A DNA stretch of 9,794 nucleotides from Actinomycetota bacterium (GTDB lineage: Bacteria > Actinomycetota > Thermoleophilia > Solirubrobacterales > Solirubrobacteraceae). Of this stretch, positions 1 to 7,946 are shown piece by piece; position 1 is the first letter of the stretch; each line of letters begins with the position of its first letter. Under the pieces are notes generated by a model. That model worked only from the letters and a program-made list of their open reading frames with translations. It made no database searches and had not been told where the DNA came from. Both the position numbers and the translations under genes were made by a program. The DNA is taken from positions 1 through 9,794 of the forward strand of contig VAYD01000038.1 in NCBI GenBank assembly GCA_005883905.1, given 5' to 3'.

Positions 1-681
<681 letters not shown>

Positions 682-684
682 TGA

Positions 685-933
685 ATGGACGACGAGCTCG
701 AGAAGGCCAAGGAGAAGCAGCCGAAGCGCACAAGCCGCGAGGAGACGCGGCTGGCGGTGGCGGTCGTGCTGACCGGGCTTGTCAGCGCCTTCGCGGTGCT
801 GAACCTCGGCAAGACGAAGGTCAACTACGTCTTCGGCACGGGCCACCCGCGGCTGCTCTTCATCGTCGTCGCCTGCCTGGCCATCGGCGTGGCGATCGGC
901 TGGATGGCCGCGCGCCGGCGCGCGAAGGACTAA
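685..933 (+). CDS. small two-TM LapA-domain-like (DUF1049-like) membrane protein
   Basis: This 82-residue protein has a charged N-terminus rich in Lys and Glu (residues 1-22) and two hydrophobic segments, about 23-40 and 57-76. The loop between them, KTKVNYVFGTGHPRLL, and the second helix, VVACLAIGVAIGWMAARRR, match the LapA/DUF1049 pattern (N..p..V.F.fg.....l...l...f..G...G). In proteobacteria LapA helps lipopolysaccharide assembly. In Gram-positive high-GC bacteria the relatives are uncharacterised, so no specific role can be given. The ATG lies 3 nt after the CHAP gene's stop (TGATGAATGG), so translation is probably coupled. Its stop codon TAA (931-933) overlaps the TAG stop (930-932) of the convergent regulator gene on the other strand. 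Confidence 0.7.
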   Translation: MDDELEKAKEKQPKRTSREETRLAVAVVLTGLVSAFAVLNLGKTKVNYVFGTGHPRLLFIVVACLAIGVAIGWMAARRRAKD

Positions 934-3900
934 ACCGCCTCGCCCGCGAGGATCCGGGCCTGCACGGCTGACGTCTGCGCCGACGGCTCTACGCCGAGCT
1001 GCGTGACGAGCGCGTGGCGGCACTCGAGGAACTGGCGCAGCGCGTGGCTCGTGCGCCCGGTCCGCGCGTAGGCCGTCATCAGCCTGCGGTGGGCGGCTTC
1101 GTCGAGCGGGTCGACGCGCAGTAGCGCCTGGGCCGAGCGGATCGCGTCCTGGTGGCGCCCCGCGGCTTCGCTGGCCTCGACGAGCGCCCCGAGCACCTGC
1201 GTGTACGTCTCGGTCAGGCGCTCGCGCCACGGCAGCGACCAGGTCGCGTAGCGGTCCTCCGGCAGCGGCTCGCCCGTCCACAACGACGCGGCCCGCTCGA
1301 GCGCCGCGGGGCGGTTCGGCCCGGGCGGCGTCGCGAGCGCCTCGAGCGCCGCGCGCTCGAACTCGTCGACGTCGACGGTGTCCTGGTCGCGCAGGCGCAG
1401 CCGGAACGTCCGCTCGCGCGCCTCGATCAGGCTCTGCTCGGCACCGGGGAGGTCGAGCACCTTGCGCGCGCGCGAGATCGCCACCGCCAGGTGCTGGCGC
1501 GCCGCGTCCGCGGGGCGGTCCGACCAGAACGCCTCGAACAGCACGTCCTCGGGGATCGCACTCGGGCCGTGGGTCAGCATGAAGCGCACGACCCTCGCGG
1601 CCATCGGCCGCGCCCACGCCGCCTCGTCGAGCTCCCAGCCCGCGCGCTGCACGCGGAAGCCGCCGAGCAGCTCGAAGCGCAGCGGCGGCGGATCCGTGCG
1701 CAGGCGTGCCGCAGTCGCCGCGGCCGCGGCGGCGACCTGCTCGTCATCGTCCTTGGCGAGCGTCGCAAGGCGGTCGAGCACCGCGGGGTGGTCCGCCGCA
1801 AGCGCGACGGACAGCGCAGCGCGCCGGACAGCAGCGTCTGGGTGGTCGACCATCGCGACGAGCGCCTCGCCGCCGGGCAGCGCGCGCTGCATCGGTGGGA
1901 GCACCGCGCCGGGCGTGAGCGCCTGCTCGGCGAGCGCGTGCCACAGCACCGGTCGCAGCGCCGGCCAGTGGGCGCGCACGACCTGGCCGGCCTCGTCGCC
2001 GGCCTCCTCGAAGCAGCGCCGCACGCTCGCGCACGCGGCATCGTGCTCGCCGCCGTCGAACTGCAGGCACGCCTGCGTGGCGAGCAGGCGTGCGCGGTGG
2101 ACGCGCCCACCGGCGCCCGGGAAGACCTGGTCGAGCGTGGCGAGCGTCTTCGCGACCGCCTCGCGCGCGAGGCCCGGCTCGCCGTTGGCGGCCAGCAGCG
2201 GCGCCATGTCGACCGCGGCCCAGACGCGGAAGCAGACGGCGCCCGGGCCCACCCGGACGAGGGCGCGCCGCGCCGCGGCGATCGCCTCGGCCGCGTCCCC
2301 GCGCAGGCTCGCCACCTCGGCCTCGGCCTGCGGGCGGTGCACCCCGCGCCAGCCGGTGCCGCGCTGGTGGCCGGCGCGCGACAGCTCGAGCTCGGCGCGC
2401 GACAGCTCGCCTGCCTGGGCGAGGAGGAGTGCGCGCTGTAGCTGGCAGTCGCGCGCGACGAAGCCCAGGCCCACGCGCTCGGACTCGCGCTCGCAGCGGT
2501 CGAGCCAGTCGAGCGCGGCGCGGCGCTCGCCGAGGTCGCGCAGCACGAGCACGACCATCTCCATCGCGTAGGGCAGGCGCCCGTGCGAGTCGCCCTCGCG
2601 CTCCAGGGCCACGATCGTCGCGTGCAGCCGCTCGAGCGTCGCGCCGGGTCGACGCCGACGTGCGCGATGTCCTCGAGGAAGCGGTAGTGCTCGGCCGTCG
2701 CCGGGTTGCCGTGCAGGCGCATCGCCAGCCCCTCGGCCTCGCTCGCGCGCCCCGCGGCCGCCAGCGCGATGACCTGGTACCACGCGACGCCCGCGGCGAG
2801 GTCGGCCGCCGCGCCGCCGACCTGGTCCCAATCCTGCGCGAGCTCGCCGAGCCGCTCGAACCGGCCCGCGGAGATGAGCGCGTCCGCGAGCAGCAGCTTC
2901 GCGAGCCACGCGCGCTCGACGGCGCCCGCGGCCTCGTATTCGGCGACCGCCGCGTGCAGCGGCTCGACCGCGTCTGCGTGGCGCCCGGCGCCCCACAGCA
3001 ACTGCCCTTCGAGCAGCACGCGCTCGGGGTCGCGCGCGAAGTCGGGCGGCAGGCGCGCGAGCCATTCGCTCACCTGCCGCGGGGACGTGCGCACGAGGTC
3101 GCGCGCGTGCTCGGCGAGCGTCCACAGCGCGGCGCGGTGCTCGCCGGCCTCGATCCAGTGCTCGATCGCCTCCGGCTGGCACCCGGTCACGGCGAGGTGC
3201 GCGGCGGCGCGCGCATGCAGCTCGGCGCGCTCGGCGTCGGATCGCAGCTCGTCGAGGCGCTCGAGCAGGAAGGCGCGCAACAGCGGGTGGTAGGAGCACG
3301 TCCCCGACGGCTCGGTCCGCAGGAGGCTGCCGAGCAGGTCGCCGTCCACGGCCTCGGCGTCCTCGGGCAACAGCGCGACCGGGACGGCCGAGTCGACGAG
3401 CGCCAGCTGTGCCGGCGGGTCGAGATGGTCGAACAGCTCTTCGGCCAGGTAGTCGAAGAGCGTGTCGCGCGAGACCGCGCCCGCAACGCCCATCGGCCAG
3501 CCCTCGCTCGCCGTGATCGCGGCGGCGACCTCCTCGGGCGTGACATCCGGCCCGCGGCGCAGGCGCAGGAGCTCCTCGCACTCGCTCGCGCTGAAGCTCA
3601 GCTCGGCCGGCCCGAACTCGGTGACGCGCCCGGCGGCGCGCAGCTTCGCCAGCTTGAGCGGCAGCGGCCGGCGGGTGGCGATCGCCAGCGACAGCGGCGC
3701 CACGCGCACGTCCAGCAGGCGGTCGAGCAGCGCGAGCGCGGCGTCCGAGTCGGCGATCTCCTCGGCGTCGTCGTAGACGATCAGGAGCGGCTCGACGAGC
3801 AGCCGCTCGACCTCGCCGAGCAGCGCGCCCGCGGCGGTCTTGACGTCGATCGGCTCGCTCGAGGCGCCGAAGCGCTCGCTGACGACGTCGATCAGGCCGG

Positions 3901-4138
3901 GCACCGTGGCGCGCAGGCCGTCGACCGTGCCCATGAGCAGCCGCCCGGCCTCGCCGCCGGCGTCGCGGCAGCTGAGCCAGACGGTCCGGCGCGCGACGTG
4001 CGCGACGGCCTCCTCCAAGGCCATCGTCTTGCCGTAGCCCGCGCCGGCGACCAGCAGCACCGAACCGGCGTCGAGCGCCTCGCAGACCCGGCGCGCGAGC
4101 GCCGGACGGGCGATCCGGCCCGGGGTGGCGACTGACAC
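930..4138 (-). pseudogene. giant MalT-like ATPase-TPR-BTAD transcriptional regulator, interrupted by one frameshift near 2645
   Basis: With one base restored near 2645 the gene reads as 1069 residues without a stop. The GTG start at 4138 has AGGA about 10 nt upstream. Residues 1-200 form a MalT-type ATPase: P-loop AGAGYGKT (31-38), Walker B LLIVYDDAE (118-126), then a LAIATRRPLP segment and an LSFSASE segment like those of LuxR-family MalT proteins. Residues about 300-750 are helical, Ala-rich and TPR-like. About 757-815 resemble two short HEAT-like repeats (DHPDAAVRRAALS, KDDDEQVAAAA). From about 818 an OmpR/SARP-type winged helix begins (LRFELLGGFRV), followed by a bacterial transcriptional activation domain to the end. 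There is no C-terminal LuxR HTH. The family acts as ATP-dependent, ligand-sensing DNA-binding activators in the cytoplasm; the target is unknown. The frames cross between HVGVDP and ATLERLHATI, where CCGGC would read through as CCGGGC. This could be a real mutation or a sequencing error in a GC run. Confidence 0.85.
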
Positions 4139-4208
4139 GAGGGCAGGTTCCTACGCGCGACGGGCCGCGTCAACGATTCGTTCAACGCCCGTCCGTACGG
4201 TCGCGACC
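4139..4208. promoter_or_regulatory. divergent intergenic region between the giant regulator and the secreted protein gene
   Basis: These 70 bp separate two divergent starts (GTG at 4138 minus, GTG at 4209 plus) and must hold both promoters. The hexamer TCAACG occurs twice in the same orientation, at 4170-4175 and 4182-4187, 12 bp apart, which is a little over one helical turn. An 8-bp palindrome CCGTACGG lies at 4193-4200. No convincing -35/-10 pair is visible. Regulators of this class often control their divergent neighbour, so these repeats are candidate sites, but this is inference. Confidence 0.4.
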
Positions 4209-4210
4209 GT
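4197..4210. promoter_or_regulatory. 14-bp perfect palindrome overlapping a start codon
   Basis: ACGGTCGCGACCGT is its own reverse complement. Its last two bases are the first two of the proposed GTG start at 4209. It could be a repressor operator placed at the start, or in mRNA a 5-bp stem with a CGCG loop that hides the start. Which of these applies cannot be told from sequence. Confidence 0.4.
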
Positions 4211-5015
4211 GAAAACCGCCACGATGCTCATCGTCCTCGCCGCGCTCGCAGTCGTCGCCGCACCTGCCGGAGCCAAGCTTTCCAACCGCGCCTACTTCCG
4301 GCTCGACGTCAAGGCGTTCCAGAACGTCGAGTGGTCGGCCAAGGAGACGATCCAGAGCTGCAGCAAGAGCATCGTCAGCGTCGAGTCCCAAGGCGACGGA
4401 AGCGTCATCGCGCGTGACCACAACGCGCCATGGGCGGTCGCGCAACGCAGCGGAGGGCGAGCGACGCTGCTCGTGCACAACGAGGGTCCGGCGTTCGCCG
4501 CCGAAGGCGACGTCAGCCGCCACGGCACGGTCAACGCCACGTACATCCGGCCACCCGACGACCCCAAGCAGTGCTCGCAGCCGATCCCACACGACTCTGA
4601 CTGCGGGACGATCCTCCTGCCGGGCGGCGCGCTGATGTACACGAGCTACCTGATGCCGGCGAGCTGGACCTATCCCGGGCCGAAGCCGAAGGTGCCGATG
4701 CTGACGCTGAGCGGCCCCTACGTGCAGGAGTGGGGCGGCATGCCGTTCAAGTTCTGCCCCGGCGCCAACGGCGATGACACGCTGGCCGGGTCCTGGTACG
4801 ACCCCAACGCCGCACCGATGGGCGCGCCGCTGCCGCTCAGCAAGTTGTTCGGCAAGGCGAAGCACTTCAGCGTGAGCTACTCCGACGTGCGAACGGTGCA
4901 GACCGGCCACGCCCGCGGCGCGGTTCTGAGCGACGATCACCCGGTCACGACCACGATCCACTGGACCGTGAAGTTCACGCGGATCAAGCCACAGCTAGGG
5001 GCGCCCGAGCTCTGA
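4209..5015 (+). CDS. secreted protein of unknown function with four cysteines
   Basis: From the GTG at 4209 the product is 268 residues. This start gives a textbook signal peptide: KT at the N-terminus, hydrophobic core MLIVLAALAVVAAP, and AGA before a cleavage site near K23. Upstream in-frame codons to 4125 would add an Arg-rich leader and overlap the regulator's start, so they are less likely; ATG at 4224 is an alternative. The mature part carries four cysteines (C51, C122, C132, C183), consistent with two disulfides outside the membrane. It is rich in Pro, Gly and beta-forming stretches (TTTIHWTVKFTRI near the C-terminus). There is no lipobox, sortase signal or C-terminal membrane segment. 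I do not recognise the family. It stands alone, divergent from the giant regulator and upstream of a tRNA gene; no obvious ribosome binding site precedes it. Confidence 0.75.
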   Translation: MKTATMLIVLAALAVVAAPAGAKLSNRAYFRLDVKAFQNVEWSAKETIQSCSKSIVSVESQGDGSVIARDHNAPWAVAQRSGGRATLLVHNEGPAFAAEGDVSRHGTVNATYIRPPDDPKQCSQPIPHDSDCGTILLPGGALMYTSYLMPASWTYPGPKPKVPMLTLSGPYVQEWGGMPFKFCPGANGDDTLAGSWYDPNAAPMGAPLPLSKLFGKAKHFSVSYSDVRTVQTGHARGAVLSDDHPVTTTIHWTVKFTRIKPQLGAPEL

Positions 5016-5053
5016 AGGACGCTACCCTTGCCCGCGTCCCGTGACGGGTCCCT

Positions 5054-5140
5054 GGAGGGGTGCCGGAGTGGTTGAACGGGGCGGTCTCGAAAACCGTTGT
5101 GCGCGCAAGCGTACCGAGGGTTCGAATCCCTCCCCCTCCG
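5054..5140 (+). tRNA. tRNA-Ser (anticodon CGA)
   Basis: All arms can be drawn by eye. The acceptor GGAGGGG (5054-5060) pairs with CCCCTCC (5133-5139), followed by discriminator G5140. The anticodon stem GCGGT/ACCGT encloses loop CTCGAAA, with anticodon CGA at 5088-5090. The long class-II variable arm GTGCGC-GCAA-GCGTAC identifies serine. The T arm is GAGGG-TTCGAAT-CCCTC. It is 87 nt long and CCA is not encoded. It reads UCG codons, which should be common in this GC-rich genome. An integrase gene lies just downstream, a usual arrangement for elements that insert at tRNA genes. Confidence 0.96.
5083..5096 (+). repeat. 14-bp sequence in the tRNA anticodon arm, repeated at 8180 (candidate att core, left copy)
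   Basis: GGTCTCGAAAACCG covers most of the anticodon stem-loop of the tRNA-Ser and is found again exactly, same orientation, at 8180-8193. Tyrosine recombinases that target tRNA genes often cross over in the anticodon loop, using the two stem strands as inverted core sites. This is therefore a plausible attL core, 3097 bp from its partner. Confidence 0.45.
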
Positions 5141-5155
5141 CTCAGATCCGGTGAA

Positions 5156-5203
5156 ATCCCAGCAGACAAGCCATTTTCGGTCCTCGGACCACGCTGCTGG
5201 GAT
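5156..5203. repeat. nested inverted repeats downstream of tRNA-Ser
   Basis: ATCCCAGCAG (5156-5165) and CTGCTGGGAT (5194-5203) are perfect 10-bp inverted copies. Inside them sits a second hairpin, GGTCC-tc-GGACC (5179-5190). No T-run follows, so a classical intrinsic terminator is unlikely. The place, just 3' of a tRNA and upstream of xis/int, suits recombinase or excisionase binding sites, or a structured leader. Confidence 0.5.
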
Positions 5204-5257
5204 CGCTGCGTCTGTGCCGCGCAAGACCGCTCGAAGCCGCCTGTTTGGGGTGTCGAT

Positions 5258-5290
5258 AGTCCCGCAGCCGTCCCACAGCGAGCTGTGGGA
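5258..5290. repeat. left copy of ~33-bp imperfect repeat, ending in an 8-bp hairpin (candidate arm-type sites)
   Basis: The order is AGTCCC (5258-5263), GTCCCACA (5270-5277), then the inverted TGTGGG (5284-5289). The inner part, TCCCACAG-CGAG-CTGTGGGA (5271-5290), is a perfect 8-bp stem. The same three blocks in the same order and nearly the same spacing occur at 8101-8134. The copy ends 57 nt before the likely start of the excisionase-like gene, so it could also be that gene's operator. Confidence 0.5.
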
Positions 5291-5347
5291 TGAGTGGGCA
5301 GCGAAGGTCGTGGGTGGGTCCGTGGCGTCGTCGAGCCACGGATCGGT

Positions 5348-5632
5348 ATGGCCGCGACGCGCCAGTCGGTTCGAGATCGTGCAGATCGTGCGGATGCCGC
5401 GGTCGGCCGTCTCGCGTTGTCCAAGGCCGAGGCGGCCGACGCCCTGGGTGTCAGCATCGACTTCCTCGAGGAGCACGTCATGCACGAGCTGCGCGTCGTC
5501 CGCTGTGGGCGCCGTCGGCTGATCCCGGTCCGCGAACTCGAGCGCTGGCTCGAGCAGCGGGCCCATCAGGTGCTCGAGGAGCCGGGCCGCACCCGGGGTG
5601 ACCACGTCATCTCGGATCACCGGAGGTTGTAG
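5348..5632 (+). CDS. excisionase-like small HTH protein (helix-turn-helix 17/MerR-like fold)
   Basis: From ATG 5348 the product is 94 residues. Residues 22-71 match the excisionase/HTH_17 pattern: LALSKAEAADALGVSIDFLEE (first helices of the winged HTH), ELRVVRCGRRRLIPVRELERWL (wing and final helix). In this family such proteins bind short DNA repeats, bending att-site DNA for excision or acting as regulators. An in-frame GTG at 5294 would add 18 residues; it overlaps the end of the upstream hairpin region and is less likely. The stop TAG shares one base with the integrase's GTG start (TAGTG), so the two are one translational unit. The tail after residue 72 is polar. A transcriptional regulator unrelated to excision is possible, but the int neighbour favours a xis role. 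Confidence 0.75.
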   Translation: MAATRQSVRDRADRADAAVGRLALSKAEAADALGVSIDFLEEHVMHELRVVRCGRRRLIPVRELERWLEQRAHQVLEEPGRTRGDHVISDHRRL

Positions 5633-6672
5633 TGAGCTCCAGCAAGCGGCATGAAGGCATCGAGATTCGGCACGACCGCAACTGCGCGACGCGACGCGGG
5701 GCGCGCTGCTCGTGTTCCCCGAGCTTCCGCGCGAAGGTCTACGACGGCCGGACCGGGCGCTATCTCAAGAAGACGTTCTCGTCGGTGTCGGAGGCGAACG
5801 CTTGGCGAACGGAGGCCCTGGTCGCGCTGCGCCAGGGCACGATCACCGCGGCACTCGCCCCGACGCTGGCCGAGGCCGGCGAGGCATGGATCACCGGAGC
5901 CAAGTCCGGCGCGATCCGCAATCGCTCGGGTGACATCTACAAGCCGAGCGCTGTACGCGGCTACGAGCAGGCCCTGCGCCTGCGCGTCGTCGCGGAGTTG
6001 GGCCATCTTCGGCTAACCGAGATTCGTCGCGGCGATCTCCAGGCGTTCGTCGACCGGATGCTCGCCGCGGGACACGAGCCCTCGACGATCCGCAACACGC
6101 TGCTGCCGGTCCGGGCGATCTATCGCCGCGCGCTCGCCCGTGGCGAGGTCGCGGTGAATCCGACGTTGGGGCTCGAGCTCCCGGCGGTCCGCAACAGGCG
6201 CGAACGGATCGCATCACCGGGTGAAGCCTCTCGCCTGCTTACGGCGCTGCCGCGTGATCGCGCGCTGTGGGCGACGGCGATGTACGCCGGTCTGCGGCTG
6301 GGTGAACTGCTCGCTCTGGAGTGGAGCGCCGTTGACTTCGAGCGCGGGCTCATCCACGTCCGGCGCTCATGGGATCCGAAGGCTGGCCCGATCAAGCCGA
6401 AGTCACGCGCCGGCCGGCGCTCCGTCCCGCTCGCTCAGATCCTGCGCGGCTACATGGCGGAGCACCGCCTCGCGTGCCCGTGGTCCGACGGATTGGTGTT
6501 CGGACGCACGCCGAAGGTCCCCTTCCTCGCGAAGACGCCGGGCGACCGTGCGCGCCGGGTCTGGATGGAGGCTGGGCTGACGCCGATCGGGCTCCACGAG
6601 TGCCGGCATAGGTGGCCGGAGAGACCGGTGATTCCACCGCCCTCGAATCGCGCGACGTTCGCGCTCACTTAG
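5632..6672 (+). pseudogene. int: tyrosine recombinase/phage-type integrase, truncated before the catalytic tyrosine
   Basis: The GTG start at 5632 has a good Shine-Dalgarno site, CGGAGG (5621-5626), 5 nt away. Residues 1-75 form an arm-binding-like N-terminus with C18, C26 and C28 and the segment SFRAKVYDGRTGRYLKKTF. Residues about 76-180 are the core-binding (SAM-like) domain. The catalytic domain starts near 190: AGLRLGELLALEW gives Arg222, KPKSRAGRRSVPL gives the lysine near 257, and LHECRH gives His322 and Arg325. The homology ends there. A normal integrase would go on for about 50-70 residues with the GH motif and the nucleophilic Tyr. Here residues 327-346 (RWPERPVIPPPSNRATFALT) show none of it, and no other frame restores it. 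At 346 residues it is shorter than usual for its class. It should be unable to cleave DNA. It is translated with the xis-like gene. Confidence 0.85.
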
Positions 6673-6714
6673 CCCCCGCGTCTCATTCAACAAACGGGGA
6701 GATCGAACCGCGAC

Positions 6715-7278
6715 TCAGGCTGACCGCAGCTCCTCGGCGACCAGCGCCCGCAGGTCGAGCGGGTCGACGCGCATCGCGATCCCGCCTTCGGCGTCGCGCG
6801 GCCAGTCGGCGCTCGGCCGGTCGAGCATCAGCTCGAGCCCGTTGCCGTCCGGGTCGCGGAGGTACATGGCGAGATTGACGCCATGGTCGGTCGCGCCGAG
6901 CAGGTCGTGCCCGGCGCGCAGGATGCGGACCACTACCGCGGCGAGCGCCGCCGCGTCGGGCAGCCGCAGCGCGAAGTGATGCAGGCCGGCAGCGTGCGGC
7001 GGCGGTATCCGTACGTGCGGGTCCCAGGTGTTGAGGGCGACATGGTGGTGGTAGTCGCCGGCGGCGAGGAACGCCGACTGCGCGTCGCGTTGGGTCACGC
7101 GCAGCCCGATCAGGTCGCGGTAGAAGACGACCGCTCGCTCGAGGTCGGTCACAGTCAGGTTGACGTGGCCGACGTCGGTGCCTGCGTTGATCGCCGGGTC
7201 GGTGACAAGGCCCGCGACTTCGCCGGCGGTCGGCAGCCGGCTCGCGGGGTGGCCGCGCAGCGGGTCGTTGGGTGCCAC
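6715..7278 (-). CDS. VOC-family protein, catechol-2,3-dioxygenase-like (CatE-like)
   Basis: This 187-residue protein consists of two glyoxalase-type beta-alpha-beta-beta-beta modules. The first begins at GHVNLTVTDLERAVVFYRDLIGL (residues 37-59) and includes DYHHHVALNTW. The second begins at GLHHFALRLPD (99-108) and ends DHGVNLAMYLRDPDGNGLELMLDRP. H38, H132 and E149 are at places expected for metal ligands. The YHHHVALNTW and tail RDAEGGIAMRVDPLDL features are typical of the CatE-like group annotated as ring-cleaving dioxygenases, whose true substrates are mostly unknown. The GTG start at 7278 is the only clear one; it lies 13 nt after the yceI stop, without a strong ribosome binding site. The 40-residue leader before the first strand is longer than usual. 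It converges with the truncated integrase gene, 42 bp away. Confidence 0.85.
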   Translation of the reverse strand: MAPNDPLRGHPASRLPTAGEVAGLVTDPAINAGTDVGHVNLTVTDLERAVVFYRDLIGLRVTQRDAQSAFLAAGDYHHHVALNTWDPHVRIPPPHAAGLHHFALRLPDAAALAAVVVRILRAGHDLLGATDHGVNLAMYLRDPDGNGLELMLDRPSADWPRDAEGGIAMRVDPLDLRALVAEELRSA

Positions 7279-7287
7279 CGCGCCGCG

Positions 7288-7305
7288 AGACCTACGACGA
7301 GGTCT
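7288..7305. repeat. inverted repeat spanning the yceI stop, just before the VOC gene
   Basis: AGACCT (7288-7293) and AGGTCT (7300-7305) are perfect 6-bp inverted arms around a 6-nt loop. The stop codon of yceI (7292-7294) lies within it and the VOC GTG is 10 nt beyond. In mRNA it could slow readthrough or partly mask initiation of the VOC gene, giving unequal expression. There is no U-run. Confidence 0.35.
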
Positions 7306-7864
7306 GAAGGACTGCCGAGATGTCGAGCGCGAGCCCGACCCTGTCGCCGACGAGCATGTTGCCGCTGCCCAGCGCCTGGTTGAACTTCATATCGAAGTCC
7401 GAGCGCAGGAGCTTGCCGACGATCTCCAGGCCCGCGCGCATGTTTCCCCACGGGTCGGTGTCGGTGCCCTGGATCACCACGTCGAGCGTGATCTCCTTCG
7501 TGATCCCGTGCATCGTGAGGTTGCCGACGACCCGCGAGGACTCGTCGTCGATCGCCTCGACATGCGTGGACTCGAACGTCATCTCCGGGAACTCCTCGAC
7601 GTTGAAGAAGTCCACTGAGCGCAGGTGGTCGTCGCGCTGGGGCTCGCCCGTGTCGATCGACGCCACCTTCACCGTCCCGAACGCGCGACAGTCCGCGAGG
7701 CTCTCCTTCATCTCCAGCGTCCCCTCGAACTCGCTGAACTTGCCGCGGACGTTGGCGATCCCCATGTGCTTGACCGAGAACCTGACGCTCGAATGGGCCG
7801 CGTCGACCGTCCAAGTGCCGGCCGGGATCAACGGCGCGGTGCGGGTCCCTGTACTCGAAGCCAT
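7292..7864 (-). CDS. yceI: YceI-family lipid-binding beta-barrel protein
   Basis: The product is 190 residues from the ATG at 7864, chosen because AGAGGTGG lies 5 nt upstream and the family pattern begins at residue 14. Family motifs are clear: PAGTWTVDAAHSSVRFSVKHM, NVRGKFSEFEGTL, RDDHLRSVDFFNVEEFPEMTF, VVGNLTMHGITKEITLDV, and the C-terminal DISAVLQ strand. YceI proteins are lipocalin-like barrels that bind polyisoprenoid-type molecules; the Escherichia coli protein is periplasmic and base-inducible. No signal peptide is seen here, as in many actinobacterial members, so a cytosolic place is likely. A longer reading up to 8122 is in frame but Arg-rich and low-quality. It is probably the first gene of a two-gene unit with the VOC protein. 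Two palindromes lie upstream, suggesting repressor control. Confidence 0.92.
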   Translation of the reverse strand: MASSTGTRTAPLIPAGTWTVDAAHSSVRFSVKHMGIANVRGKFSEFEGTLEMKESLADCRAFGTVKVASIDTGEPQRDDHLRSVDFFNVEEFPEMTFESTHVEAIDDESSRVVGNLTMHGITKEITLDVVIQGTDTDPWGNMRAGLEIVGKLLRSDFDMKFNQALGSGNMLVGDRVGLALDISAVLQTSS

Positions 7865-7888
7865 GATCCACCTCTTCAGGCCAGGCGC

Positions 7889-7903
7889 GTTGTCGCACAC
7901 AAC
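7889..7903. promoter_or_regulatory. operator-like inverted repeat upstream of yceI
   Basis: GTTGT-cgcac-ACAAC has perfect 5-bp arms and ends 25 bp from the yceI start codon. That is a usual place for a repressor site downstream of or over a promoter. No protein is known to bind it. Confidence 0.35.
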
Positions 7904-7946
7904 CGTACTCCCTGAACTCCGGCGGCGCGGCGAGCGCGAGCGTCTC

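Noticed and set aside
2090..4135. Long plus-strand open frame of 681 codons opposite the regulator
   Set aside because: It is an Arg/Ala-rich mirror of the minus-strand gene; the minus strand holds the recognisable ATPase and BTAD motifs.
6695..6730. GGTTCGATCTCC on the minus strand near 6700, like a tRNA T-loop (possible displaced tRNA 3' half)
   Set aside because: The flanks do not pair as T stem or acceptor, and it does not match the tRNA-Ser 3' half.
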